Below are positions 1 to 7,532 of a stretch of DNA of 13,870 nucleotides, piece after piece. The first letter of the stretch is position 1; every line of letters starts with the position of its first letter. The notes beneath the pieces are model-generated. The model saw only the letters and a program-made list of their open reading frames with translations. It was not told where the DNA came from and did no database searches. This stretch comes from JBDKGV01 sp039798005 (GTDB lineage Bacteria; Fibrobacterota; Fibrobacteria; UBA5070): positions 1 to 13,870 of the forward strand of contig JBDKGV010000087.1 in NCBI GenBank assembly GCA_039798005.1, given 5' to 3'. The translations under genes were made by a program, and so were the position numbers.

Positions 1-979
1 AGGCCGAAAGCTGCTCTTCTTCACCAGGCAGATGCTTTTGAGCCATGTAGATGAATTCGGTCCGATAGAGGCCGATGCCATGCGCCCCGACCGACAAGGC
101 GTTGTCGGCTTCCACCGGCAACTCGATATTGGCCGAGAGCAGCACTTCCCGACCATCCATGGTTTGCGCCGGGAGATCGCGCAGGCTGAACAGTTCCAAC
201 TGGAGGCGTTCCAACGCCTGCTGGCGGTCCCGGATGGCGGATCGTTCCTTCTCGCTGGGATTGACCGTCAGCGTGCCGCCAGAGCCATCCAATGTCACCT
301 GAGTGCCGGTCTTGATGCCAAGGGCAGCGGCATTGACCGCTGAAATGGCCGGGATGCGAAGCGATCGGGCCAAAATGGCGACATGCGAGGTCGCCCCTCC
401 CAGATCCGTCACGATCCCAAGCAAATTGCGAACCTTGAGTTGGGTCAGCGTGGAAGGCGAAAGACTGTGACCAACCAGAATCGATGGGCAGGGAAGATCC
501 AACAAGCGCCGGCGCGATCCGGCGATGAGGATTCCGATCACCCTCTCCGCCACATCATCGATGTCGCTGGCGCGCTCCTTCAGGTAAGCATCACCAAAGC
601 GCATCATCCTGCTGCGCAGATCCTCGGCACGCTGGCGAAGCAGGAAGGCGCCTTCACGCTGCTCCGACTTGATGTCGGCGCGCACTTTGCCGGTGAATTC
701 GGAATCTTGCAGGATCAGCAGGTGAGCATCAAAGATGTGTGATTCAGCCTCACCGACATCACGCTTCACCTTGTCACGCAGCTCGGCGATCTGACGACGC
801 GCCTCATCCAGCGCCTTGTCGTATTTCTCCAGTTCCCGGGCGACTTCCGACGGTGCCAAATGCCGATCCGGCACCACGGTCTTTTCTTCATCAAGGACGA
901 AGGCGGGCCCGATGGCGACGCCAGGAGCAGCCGGATTTCCTCGACAGACACGGCGATGACGGGTGGCACTTTCCTGCAT
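1..979 (-). CDS. ptsI: PTS enzyme I (phosphoenolpyruvate-protein phosphotransferase), N-terminal 326 residues, cut by the window edge
   Basis: Enzyme I takes phosphate from phosphoenolpyruvate onto a histidine and passes it to HPr, the first step of the cytoplasmic sugar phosphotransferase cascade. The frame is open from ATG 979 to base 1. Near the N-terminus is the family signature AAPGVAIGPA (about residues 18-27). The active-site motif GGATSHVAILAR carries the phosphorylated His at residue 199, and GLYRTEF (Arg306) opens the PEP-binding barrel; both are offset by ten from E. coli His189 and Arg296. The helical HPr-binding subdomain lies between (about residues 45-150). ATG 979 is the only ATG, GTG or TTG in frame near the conserved N-terminus, yet it has no Shine-Dalgarno sequence; an extended -10 motif ends 6 nt upstream. 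No ptsH is present in the window. The C-terminal PEP-binding domain lies outside. Identity is certain; only completeness is unknown. Confidence 0.96.
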   Translation of the reverse strand, partial: MQESATRHRRVCRGNPAAPGVAIGPAFVLDEEKTVVPDRHLAPSEVARELEKYDKALDEARRQIAELRDKVKRDVGEAESHIFDAHLLILQDSEFTGKVRADIKSEQREGAFLLRQRAEDLRSRMMRFGDAYLKERASDIDDVAERVIGILIAGSRRRLLDLPCPSILVGHSLSPSTLTQLKVRNLLGIVTDLGGATSHVAILARSLRIPAISAVNAAALGIKTGTQVTLDGSGGTLTVNPSEKERSAIRDRQQALERLQLELFSLRDLPAQTMDGREVLLSANIELPVEADNALSVGAHGIGLYRTEFIYMAQKHLPGEEEQLSA

Positions 980-985
980 CTTCGA

Positions 986-994
986 AGTGTAGCA
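986..994 (-). promoter_or_regulatory. Candidate extended -10 promoter for ptsI
   Basis: On the minus strand the bases read TGCTACACT, a TG-n extended -10 followed by a hexamer matching TATAAT at 4 of 6 positions. Six bases separate the hexamer from the ptsI ATG, so the expected transcription start is the A of the start codon. No good -35 is visible, which extended -10 promoters tolerate. This would explain the missing ribosome-binding site. It is inferred from sequence alone. Confidence 0.35.
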
Positions 995-1030
995 TTTCCG
1001 ACCTCGCCATGGCGAATGCTTCCTGACAAG

Positions 1031-1055
1031 ACCGGAGGGTTTTTCCTCCACGCCG
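1031..1055. repeat. Small inverted repeat in the gap before ptsI
   Basis: GGAGG (1034-1038) and CCTCC (1045-1049) flank a six-base T-rich loop, with outer ACC (1031-1033) and GGT (1054-1056) pairing across an asymmetric bulge. In the minus-strand transcript it lies between the upstream membrane-protein gene and ptsI. There is no U-tract after it in either direction, so it is not a convincing intrinsic terminator; it could be an RNA-stabilising or processing hairpin, or chance. Confidence 0.25.
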
Positions 1056-1099
1056 GTTCCCTTCGATGCTCCCAACTCAAGTCACGAAGGGTGGAACGG

Positions 1100-1714
1100 C
1101 TAGGCTTGCGTCGGAGGGTCGGGATTCAAGCGCGGGGCCTTGGGTTCCCGCCAGAGTCGATAGGCGATCTTCCACGGGACATCCAAGAGAATCACAAGAC
1201 AGCACCAAGCGATCTCGAGGGCGCAAAATCCGATATCCCACCGCACGGCACCACCCCGGGCGTCGGGAGACCAGTCGTTGAGGACTTTGACCTTTCGCAA
1301 CCAGCCGCTGCCTTGACGCACCGACTCGAACACGGAAAGCCACCCCTGGTCCACAGGATCGAGTCCTCCAAGGACGATGGTGAACCTTCGCGACAGGGCG
1401 TTCAAGATCCGACCCGTGGACCGGTTGGAAAACCGCACCAAGCCGACCAGGTCGTGCCGATCCTGCCACATTTTCAAGGCAAATCGCCGCAGGGAGAAAG
1501 GTCTTCCCCCTTTCTTTTTCTTGGGCGGCGTTTTCGCAGGTGTGCCCTTGCGGAACAATTTCGGCTTTGCGATATCCCTCAGTCGCCCGTTGGCAACGCA
1601 CCACGACCAGAATGACAGACTCCAAGCCGCCTCGTCACCCCACCGGACCAACAAAGAAAAGCGCCATGGCCAGATCGCGACCATGACGCCGAGAACGACA
1701 AGGACCCAAGTCAT
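1100..1714 (-). CDS. Membrane protein of unknown function, possibly DUF2953-like (204 aa)
   Basis: No secure family assignment. Residues 1-22 form a hydrophobic helix, followed by a tryptophan-rich stretch (about 26-40). A strongly basic, proline/lysine-rich linker (about 50-72, with a KKKK run) comes next, then a soluble middle part, then a second hydrophobic helix (about 160-183) and a proline-rich tail. The segment FTIVLGGLDPVDQGW (111-125), followed by a VLNDWSPD stretch and the late helix, resembles in layout the GTGDP region of DUF2953 membrane proteins; this is a weak resemblance from memory. The start is ATG 1714, whose A is shared with the TGA stop of the mlaC-like gene, so translation is probably coupled. 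A TTG at 1717 is possible but less likely. Strict coupling to an MlaC-type protein suggests a cell-envelope role, which is inference. Confidence 0.72.
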   Translation of the reverse strand: MTWVLVVLGVMVAIWPWRFSLLVRWGDEAAWSLSFWSWCVANGRLRDIAKPKLFRKGTPAKTPPKKKKGGRPFSLRRFALKMWQDRHDLVGLVRFSNRSTGRILNALSRRFTIVLGGLDPVDQGWLSVFESVRQGSGWLRKVKVLNDWSPDARGGAVRWDIGFCALEIAWCCLVILLDVPWKIAYRLWREPKAPRLNPDPPTQA

Positions 1715-2274
1715 CAACCTGCGTTCTTGCGAAGGCGCTTCAGCAAACCTTCAAACTTCTCTTTCTTGATGATTTCCTTGAACTGGTCACGATAATTCTT
1801 GAGCGTCGACATTCCGTCGAGGACCAAGTCCCAAGCGCGCCAGCGCCCATTCACCTGCAAAAGCTTGTAATCGACGCTGCTTGACTTGCCCTTCGACCAG
1901 ACCTTGCCCTTGACCACGGTCTTTTCGCCGGTGCCCGAAACCGTATAGCGAGCCGAATCGCTTCGGTAATTCTCCAAACGCTTGATCGAGGTGTTTTCGA
2001 CCATTCGCTTGAAGACCGCGATGAAGGTGTCCTGCTGCGGCTTGTTCAAGGAGTCCCATTGACTTCCCAAAGAGCGCTTCCCCAGCTCAGAGAAATCAAA
2101 GATGCCATTGATCAGGAATTTCAGGCTGTCCTGCTGCACTTTCGTGAGCGTGCCCTTGTTCTTGGCCAAATAGTCCTGCAAGGCCGCATCCTTCTTCTGG
2201 ATTTCGGCAACCGGGTCACTTGCAGCAAGGGTCGTTCCGACCGCAAGCAAGGTGGAGAGAATCAAGGCACGCAT
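1714..2274 (-). CDS. mlaC: MlaC/Ttg2D-family periplasmic phospholipid-binding protein (186 aa)
   Basis: MlaC proteins carry phospholipids across the periplasm between an outer-membrane complex and the MlaFEDB ABC transporter. The product has a signal peptide (about residues 1-18, ending TLAAS). Family hallmarks follow: INGIFDFSELGKRSLGSQW (56-73), LNKPQQDTFIAVFKRMVE (76-93), and the C-terminal WRAWDLVLDGMSTLKNYRDQF block (145-165), where the family usually has a Y/W-D-V-x-I-D-G-V-S then Y-R-x-Q-F pattern. At 186 aa it is slightly shorter than E. coli MlaC. The start ATG 2274 is preceded by AAGGA at six bases. No mlaFEDB genes are in the window, so partners must be elsewhere. The stop overlaps the next start by one base. 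The family call is strong; the exact lipid and direction of transport cannot be read here. Confidence 0.88.
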   Translation of the reverse strand: MRALILSTLLAVGTTLAASDPVAEIQKKDAALQDYLAKNKGTLTKVQQDSLKFLINGIFDFSELGKRSLGSQWDSLNKPQQDTFIAVFKRMVENTSIKRLENYRSDSARYTVSGTGEKTVVKGKVWSKGKSSSVDYKLLQVNGRWRAWDLVLDGMSTLKNYRDQFKEIIKKEKFEGLLKRLRKNAG

Positions 2275-2295
2275 GAAGTTCCTTTCGATGGAAAC

Positions 2296-2304
2296 AGTAT
2301 AGCA
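2296..2304 (-). promoter_or_regulatory. Candidate extended -10 promoter for the mlaC-like gene
   Basis: The minus strand reads TGCTATACT: a TG-n extension plus a hexamer matching TATAAT at 5 of 6 positions. The expected start is near 2289, giving a leader of about 15 nt that still contains the AAGGA ribosome-binding site. No -35 is evident. It lies in the 39-nt gap after the ybiB-like gene and nearly repeats the motif before ptsI. Confidence 0.4.
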
Positions 2305-2313
2305 AGAATGAGC

Positions 2314-3294
2314 TCAACGGGAGGGATTGAGCAATTCGACACATTGGGCCAAGTCCAGTTCAGGACGGGCCACGGACAACAGAAACGAGGCTTGAATCCG
2401 GATGGCGCCCCATAGAATCGATCCGGGATCGGACAACCATTCCGGCCATTTGTCCGCAGAGGCGATGAGATGGATCGACGATGAGGACTCCCAAGGGAAA
2501 TCCTGTCGGGAAACCGCATGCTCGACCAGTGCATCCCCGTACCGGATCACCACGGTCGGCTCCTCCCCCAGCCCGAGATCACAAGTGCCATGGTTGCCTT
2601 TGACGATCGCGCCATGCCCCGATCCATCCCTCAAGAGCACCTCAGCCAGCCTCGTGCGAAAATTGTCGTGGGCGATGCCCAGGACGACAGGAGCCTCTCG
2701 CCACGGCCGCAGGACCTTTTCGAGAGTATTGAGAATCGAGCGGAACCCAAGCTCTTGACGCAACGCGTTCAATCCCTCCAAAGCTGGCACGAGATCAACC
2801 ACGCTCCAAGCAGGGACCTCAACCTCCAATCCTTGCACGCCATCACACAGGGAGAGCGTCTTTGCCAGCGGATCGGGGATGTTGGCATTCAGACAGGCGG
2901 ACCAGACAAGGCACGGCGAACAAAGTCCCAAGGTGGCAAGGTGTCTGCTTGCCAACACGCTCAAGAGGGTCGGCTTGCGCTTGGAGTCGAAGGCGACATT
3001 CACGACCAACGGGTAAGCACCCGAAGGCGTGGCCTGCACTTGTTGAAATTGCACCATCGCCTCGAGCGCCGCGGCCACCTCATCGACCGTCGTTTCCTTG
3101 ATGCGCAGCGCCTGAAGGAAAGCACCGGTCTGTGCCGGGGTGAATTGGCCGCCAAGGATCATTCGGATGGCACACGCCATCTCAACCGAGGTGAGGTCAC
3201 GAGACAGCGTCTTGCCTCGACCGACGGCCTTGATCAGCGCTTTGGGATCCATTTCCATGGAGGACAAGATAGGCATCATTGCACCCGCGCGCAT
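2314..3294 (-). CDS. ybiB: YbiB/TrpD2-like protein (anthranilate phosphoribosyltransferase fold, probably not a TrpD enzyme)
   Basis: The N-terminal part contains IKAVGRGKTLSRDLT (about 21-35) and a glycosyltransferase-3 helical domain with ILGGQFTPAQTGAFLQALRI (46-65), both close to E. coli YbiB. The catalytic glycine loop of true TrpD (GTGGD type) is replaced by AFDSKRKPTLL (101-111), and the distal loop reads VKGNHGTCDL (231-240), again the YbiB/TrpD2 pattern rather than TrpD. The segment RSILNTLEKVLRPW (185-198) matches the R-x-x-x-N-T-L core of the fold. E. coli YbiB is known to bind nucleic acids; a tryptophan-pathway role here is unlikely, with no other trp genes nearby. The start is uncertain: ATGs at 3294, 3279, 3276, 3258 and 3252 are all in frame and none has a convincing ribosome-binding site. 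Family homology begins just after 3252. Confidence 0.82.
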   Translation of the reverse strand: MRAGAMMPILSSMEMDPKALIKAVGRGKTLSRDLTSVEMACAIRMILGGQFTPAQTGAFLQALRIKETTVDEVAAALEAMVQFQQVQATPSGAYPLVVNVAFDSKRKPTLLSVLASRHLATLGLCSPCLVWSACLNANIPDPLAKTLSLCDGVQGLEVEVPAWSVVDLVPALEGLNALRQELGFRSILNTLEKVLRPWREAPVVLGIAHDNFRTRLAEVLLRDGSGHGAIVKGNHGTCDLGLGEEPTVVIRYGDALVEHAVSRQDFPWESSSSIHLIASADKWPEWLSDPGSILWGAIRIQASFLLSVARPELDLAQCVELLNPSR

Positions 3295-3360
3295 TGATGG
3301 CAGGAAAGAACGGAGATCCTTGCGAAAATGGCGGAGTCCATTCCTACCTCCCGAAAATTC

Positions 3361-4611
3361 TCAATCGAACAACAGCTTGAGGTAGAACAGCGGCGAGGTC
3401 AACTCCTTCTTGGGTACGGTGTTGGCCAGCATCCCAGAGATGGTTTCACGGACCCGGCGCGAACGCGCCGCCTTGCCGATCACCATGTTCAGAAGCCACT
3501 TGACACGCGCCAATTTCTGGAGCTTGTGGGACAGCATCATCTCACCGCCGAACATGGCCCAGAAGCGATCGTCGTAACGCTTGAGAGCGGCCTCCGTAGG
3601 CTCGCCTTCCTTGAGCACTTCGGCAATCGCAAGCGCCGCCATCTTGCCCGAATGCACGGCTTGGCCAATGCCTTCACCGGAAAAGGGATCGATCAAGGCG
3701 GCCGCATCGCCAACCAGAACGAAGCCATCCCCGTAGGACTTGCGACGCTTGGAGCCCAGCGGCAAAGGCCATGCCCCGCCTCGCTCCAAAGGAGTGGCGT
3801 TCTTGAAGCACTCCTTGAACATGGGATGGTTGATCGCGCGATCCAGGACTTCCCTCAAGTCCATGTTCCGATGCTTGCGTTCGGTCTCGAGGATGCCCAA
3901 CCCGACATTGGCCTCGCCGTTTTCCAGCGGGAAGATCCAGAAATAACCGGGAATGATGTCATCGATGAAATGCAGTTCGATGTTCTCGGTCAGTCCACCG
4001 ACATTGGACCAATATTGACGCATGGCAAGGCACCAGTGGTCGGTGTCCTCGAAATAGCGGCCGGTCTCCTTCGCCACCTTCGAGTTCCAGCCATCGGCAC
4101 CGATCACGACCTTGGCATGGTACTCCTCAAGCACATCGGATCCGAATTCCTGCCCAACGACTCCGACGACCTTCCCGTTCTCCTGGAGGACCTTCGAGAC
4201 CTTGAACTTCTCCCGGGTGGGAATCCCCAAGCCCTTGGCATGTTGGAAAAGGAAATTGTCCAGGACCTTGCGCCGGATGACATGCCCCTTGACCTTGGGC
4301 TGCCCTTCGGGAGCATAGGGAATCTGGATGACATCACCCTTGGGGCTGGAAAAGATGACCCCGGTGGTCGTCCCGTGCGGAAGTTCGCCCAGCGCATCCA
4401 TCAGACCAAGCTCTTCAAGGATGGGCAGGCACTTGCCGGCAAGGCCGTCTCCGCAAATCTTGTCCCGCGGGAAGGTGCGCCCTTCAAGCAGGGCAACCTT
4501 CAGGCCAGCGCGCTGAGCATAGACCGCCGCCGTGGAACCGGCAGGTCCCGCTCCGACGACGACCACATCAACTTCATGACGAACAACCCCAGCAGCAGAT
4601 GCCTGGTTCAT
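3361..4611 (-). CDS. FAD-dependent oxidoreductase, geranylgeranyl reductase family (416 aa)
   Basis: Family members reduce isoprenoid double bonds of lipids or quinones, or act as flavoprotein dehydrogenases (FixC-like). The Rossmann FAD motif is VVVGAGPAGSTAA (17-29), followed by FPRDKICGDGL (47-57), a signature of this family. Next come GADGWNS (171-177) and the second FAD motif VLVGDAAALIDPFSGEGIGQA (299-318). The C-terminal region (about 365-416) is basic and hydrophobic and may touch the membrane. The start ATG 4611 is set by a strong GGAGG ribosome-binding site ending five bases upstream; an upstream in-frame ATG at 4641 would put that site inside the gene. It sits 54 nt after argD and 66 nt before the ybiB-like gene. 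Substrate cannot be deduced: archaeal-type lipid, menaquinone or carotenoid-like isoprenoids are all possible. Confidence 0.9.
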   Translation of the reverse strand: MNQASAAGVVRHEVDVVVVGAGPAGSTAAVYAQRAGLKVALLEGRTFPRDKICGDGLAGKCLPILEELGLMDALGELPHGTTTGVIFSSPKGDVIQIPYAPEGQPKVKGHVIRRKVLDNFLFQHAKGLGIPTREKFKVSKVLQENGKVVGVVGQEFGSDVLEEYHAKVVIGADGWNSKVAKETGRYFEDTDHWCLAMRQYWSNVGGLTENIELHFIDDIIPGYFWIFPLENGEANVGLGILETERKHRNMDLREVLDRAINHPMFKECFKNATPLERGGAWPLPLGSKRRKSYGDGFVLVGDAAALIDPFSGEGIGQAVHSGKMAALAIAEVLKEGEPTEAALKRYDDRFWAMFGGEMMLSHKLQKLARVKWLLNMVIGKAARSRRVRETISGMLANTVPKKELTSPLFYLKLLFD

Positions 4612-4665
4612 GGATCCTCCGAAACAATGATTGCGAGGCAAAGCTACAAAGCTTGCCGCCAGACT

Positions 4666-5859
4666 TCAGGCTGTCGCGATTTCCTTGACGACCTGCCCAA
4701 GAATGTCCAACGCGAAATCGGCTTCTTCCCGGGAAAGATTGAGCGGAGGCAAAAGGCGCAAGACCTCGGAACCCGCTCGATAGACGATCAGCCCCTTGTC
4801 GCGAGAGGCCTCGATGATGCGCGCAGGATCGACGGAAACCTTCACACCGATCAGCATGCCGTGACCGCGCACCTCGAGCATCGGGCCGCCTGCAGCACAC
4901 ATGGCCGCAAGACCTGCCCGCAAGTGAGTGGCGACATCCTCCATCCGGCTTGCAAACCCTTCGGAGAAGACCCGATCCAGAACGACCAGGCCCGCGGCGA
5001 TCGCCACCGGATTCCCGCCAAAGGTGGTGCCGTGGTCGCCCGTACCCAGATGCTCGGCAACCCGGTCCGACAGGAGAACGGCTCCCAGGGGAAGGCCGCC
5101 TCCCAAGGGCTTGGCAAGGGTGACGATGTCGGGCTTCAGCCCAAAGAGCGTATGCGCCAAGAAAGGTCCACAACGGAACAGTCCGGTCTGGATCTCGTCC
5201 ACGACAAGCAGGAAGCCATGTTTTTGGCGCAAATCTTCCAAGGTTGAAAGAAACTCCGGGGAAGGCGTCAAGACGCCTCCCTCGGCAAGCACCGGCTCCA
5301 GCATCACGGCGGCGGTGTGCGCCCCCACGAGCTTGGTCAGCTCCTTGGCATCATTGAAGGGAACTCGCGCAAAACCCGGGAGCATGGGACCGAATCCGAC
5401 TTGGATCCGGTCTTGACCTGTCGCGGCCATGGCCCCGTAGGTGCGGCCATGGAACGAGTTTTCAAACGATGCGATCTCATGACGCCATGGCGAGCCCGTC
5501 GCGTGCCAGAAGCGTCGAGCGAACTTGATCGCCGCCTCGTTGGCTTCGGTGCCGGAATTGCAGAAGAAGACGCGATCGAAGCCGCTCTTCTGAGCAAGGA
5601 TGGAGGCCATGCGCCCCTGTCCTTGGGTGTAGAAGACGTTCGAACCGTGGATGAGCCGGGAGGCTTGATCCGTGATGGCCGCCACGACGGCTGGGTCGCA
5701 ATGCCCAAGAGCGTTGACGGCGATGCCCGTCATCAGATCAAGGTAGCGATTTCCCGCGTCATCCCATGCCCAGGAGCCCTCGCCTCGCACCAGCGTGAGC
5801 GGTGCGCGCGCGTAGGTCTGAAGGATATGGTTCTTCTCCAATTCTTGGGCACAGGCCAT
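4666..5859 (-). CDS. argD: Acetylornithine aminotransferase, class-III PLP enzyme (397 aa)
   Basis: ArgD converts N-acetylglutamate semialdehyde to N-acetylornithine in arginine synthesis, and often also N-succinyl-diaminopimelate in lysine synthesis. Visible features: NSGTEANEAAIKFAR (101-115, phosphate-binding), SFHGRTYGAMAATG (135-148), VVDEIQTGLFRCG (219-231, with Asp221 that contacts the PLP nitrogen), the Schiff-base lysine Lys250 in TLAKPLGGGLP, and TTFGGNP (278-284). Length fits ArgD (about 400 aa). I chose ATG 5859 because GGAG lies six bases upstream; an in-frame ATG at 5871 would overlap the end of rng by 11 nt and has no such site. With this start the gap to rng is 1 nt, so the two are very probably co-transcribed. 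The usual E-P-(I/V)-Q-G-E-G motif reads EPVLAEGG here, a minor departure. Other ornithine or 4-aminobutyrate transaminases are less likely. Confidence 0.93.
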   Translation of the reverse strand: MACAQELEKNHILQTYARAPLTLVRGEGSWAWDDAGNRYLDLMTGIAVNALGHCDPAVVAAITDQASRLIHGSNVFYTQGQGRMASILAQKSGFDRVFFCNSGTEANEAAIKFARRFWHATGSPWRHEIASFENSFHGRTYGAMAATGQDRIQVGFGPMLPGFARVPFNDAKELTKLVGAHTAAVMLEPVLAEGGVLTPSPEFLSTLEDLRQKHGFLLVVDEIQTGLFRCGPFLAHTLFGLKPDIVTLAKPLGGGLPLGAVLLSDRVAEHLGTGDHGTTFGGNPVAIAAGLVVLDRVFSEGFASRMEDVATHLRAGLAAMCAAGGPMLEVRGHGMLIGVKVSVDPARIIEASRDKGLIVYRAGSEVLRLLPPLNLSREEADFALDILGQVVKEIATA

Positions 5860-5860
5860 C

Positions 5861-7402
5861 TCATGCTCCATTGAAATGCTGGGTGAGCTCCTCAAGGGTT
5901 CCGGAATGGAACAGGCGCCATGAATCCGGGCAGCCATCCTCGTCCTCGACCAGATCCAGAGTCACGCCATGGCTTTCCAAGCGATGGAAGGCAAACGCGC
6001 GGTCTTCCATCAAGTAGGCGGTAACCTTGGGGTGGATGACCAGAATGAGCTTCTTGGCGCCATTGCGGGACACCGAACGACGGATCCAGCGGTCAATGGC
6101 TGCAACGACCGAAGCCGCCGACAGGATCTGGCCATTGCCTTCGCACATGGGGCAGGTTTCGGAGACGGTGCGCACCAGTTGCTCGCGCACGCGCTTGCGG
6201 GTCATCTCCACCAGTCCGAACTGGCTGATCGTGGGCGCGACCGTGATGGGAGCCCGGTCGGAGCGCAAGGACTTCTTGAGCTCACGCATGAGCTTTTCCT
6301 TGTCGTCCTCGGAATCCATGTCGATGAAGTCGATCACGATGATGCCACCCAGATCGCGCAGACGGATCTGCTTGGCGATCTCGCGGGCGGCCGTGATGTT
6401 CGTGTCCAGGATGGTCGCAGCCTGATCGTCCTTGCCCACGTTGCGTCCGGTATTGACGTCGATGGTGGTCATGGCCTCGGTCGTCTCGATCACCAGGTGC
6501 GATCCCTTGCGGATCCAGACCTTGGAGTGGTAGACCTTCTGAACATCCTGCTCGAGCTCGAAGGCGTCGAACAACGGCAGCTTCTCGTCATAGAGATGGA
6601 TGCGATCAGCCAGTTCCGGGGAAAGTTCGCGGATGTAGGCACGGATGGCGCGGAATTCCTCGGCATCGTCCACCACGACCTTGTCAACGCGCTCCGAGAA
6701 ATAGTCGCGCAAGATGCCCACGGCAGCTTCGGTCTCAGCAAGCAAAAGCGCAGGTGCCTGGACTTCGCGAGCCACGGCCTTGCAGTATTCCCACTTCGAC
6801 TCGAGCATGGCCATTTCGGCGCGGAATTCGTCCTCCGATTCCTGCAAGCCATTGGTCCGCACGATGTAGCCAACGTCCGCCGAGCGACGCAGGTCGACGA
6901 CCAGCTTCTTGAGGCGACGGCGGGTGCTGTGATCGCGGCTCTTCTTGGAAACGCCGATGAACCCGGAGTTGGGCATGCACACCAAGAAACGGCCGGCGAT
7001 GGAAAGGTACCCGGTGACCTTGGCACCCTTGGTGCTGATGGGCTCCTTCACGACCTGGACCAAGATCTCTTGGCCTTCCTTCAGGAGCTGGTCGATGGGC
7101 TTTTCACTGTGGCGACGGCGTGGGTCTTCGTCCTCATCGTGGTCGTCTTCTTCCCCTTGAGCGGCGGCTTCAAGTGCCACACAAACATCGGCCGCGTGAA
7201 GGAAGGCGGCCTTTTCCAAGCCGATGTCCACGAATGCGGCCTGCATGCCGGGGAGCACCGAAACCACGCGCCCCTTGTAGATGTTGCCCACGATGCGCGT
7301 GGATTCCGGACGGTCGACGATCAGTTCCGCAATGCGGCCGTCTTCGACCAAGGCAATGCGCTTTTCGTAGGGGGAAATATTGATGAAGATGTCTCTTCTC
7401 AC
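5861..7402 (-). CDS. rng: Ribonuclease G/E family endoribonuclease (513 aa)
   Basis: These enzymes cut single-stranded, AU-rich RNA and prefer 5'-monophosphate ends; RNase G also matures the 16S rRNA 5' end. An S1 RNA-binding domain spans about 37-147 (RIVGNIYKGRVVSVLPGMQAAFVDIG). A highly acidic, low-complexity insert (84-93) interrupts it. The DNase-I-like catalytic domain carries IDVNTGR (Asp315) and VIDFIDM (Asp358), matching the Mg-binding aspartates of RNase E. CPMCEG (Cys417, Cys420) is the zinc link used for dimer formation. The protein ends at about 513 aa with no long RNase E-type scaffold tail, so it is RNase G-like. The start is GTG 7402 with AGGA seven bases upstream. It is the first gene of the leftward run, transcribed away from tetR. 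Confidence 0.96.
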   Translation of the reverse strand: MRRDIFINISPYEKRIALVEDGRIAELIVDRPESTRIVGNIYKGRVVSVLPGMQAAFVDIGLEKAAFLHAADVCVALEAAAQGEEDDHDEDEDPRRRHSEKPIDQLLKEGQEILVQVVKEPISTKGAKVTGYLSIAGRFLVCMPNSGFIGVSKKSRDHSTRRRLKKLVVDLRRSADVGYIVRTNGLQESEDEFRAEMAMLESKWEYCKAVAREVQAPALLLAETEAAVGILRDYFSERVDKVVVDDAEEFRAIRAYIRELSPELADRIHLYDEKLPLFDAFELEQDVQKVYHSKVWIRKGSHLVIETTEAMTTIDVNTGRNVGKDDQAATILDTNITAAREIAKQIRLRDLGGIIVIDFIDMDSEDDKEKLMRELKKSLRSDRAPITVAPTISQFGLVEMTRKRVREQLVRTVSETCPMCEGNGQILSAASVVAAIDRWIRRSVSRNGAKKLILVIHPKVTAYLMEDRAFAFHRLESHGVTLDLVEDEDGCPDSWRLFHSGTLEELTQHFNGA

Positions 7403-7532
7403 GATAGAATCCTGCTGTGTCGGATCCCGGCTGATTCATCGATCTCCGGGTGCTCCTGTTTGTCCCGAAGCAATCCATCAGGCGGCTTCCACGGAAGGCA
7501 CCCTTTGCGAAAACTTCTCAAATCAAATTCCT

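Noticed and set aside
1031..1056. Intrinsic terminator between the membrane-protein gene and ptsI
   Set aside because: The stem is only five pairs plus a bulged extension, and no T-run follows on the minus strand.
766..1080. 104-aa minus-strand frame overlapping the ptsI start
   Set aside because: It is in another frame over the ptsI N-terminus, where the enzyme I motif AAPGVAIG is clear.
2314..3294. Anthranilate phosphoribosyltransferase (trpD)
   Set aside because: The fold matches, but the catalytic glycine loop is missing and no other trp genes are nearby; YbiB/TrpD2-like fits better.
3328..5247. 639-aa open frame on the plus strand opposite the reductase and argD
   Set aside because: It crosses two well-supported minus-strand genes and their gap and shows no recognisable domain or ribosome-binding site; a codon-bias shadow.
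1..7402. Mobile element, phage or defence island
   Set aside because: No transposase, integrase, terminal repeats, tRNA target or toxin pair was seen; the genes are housekeeping or envelope functions with uniform base use.
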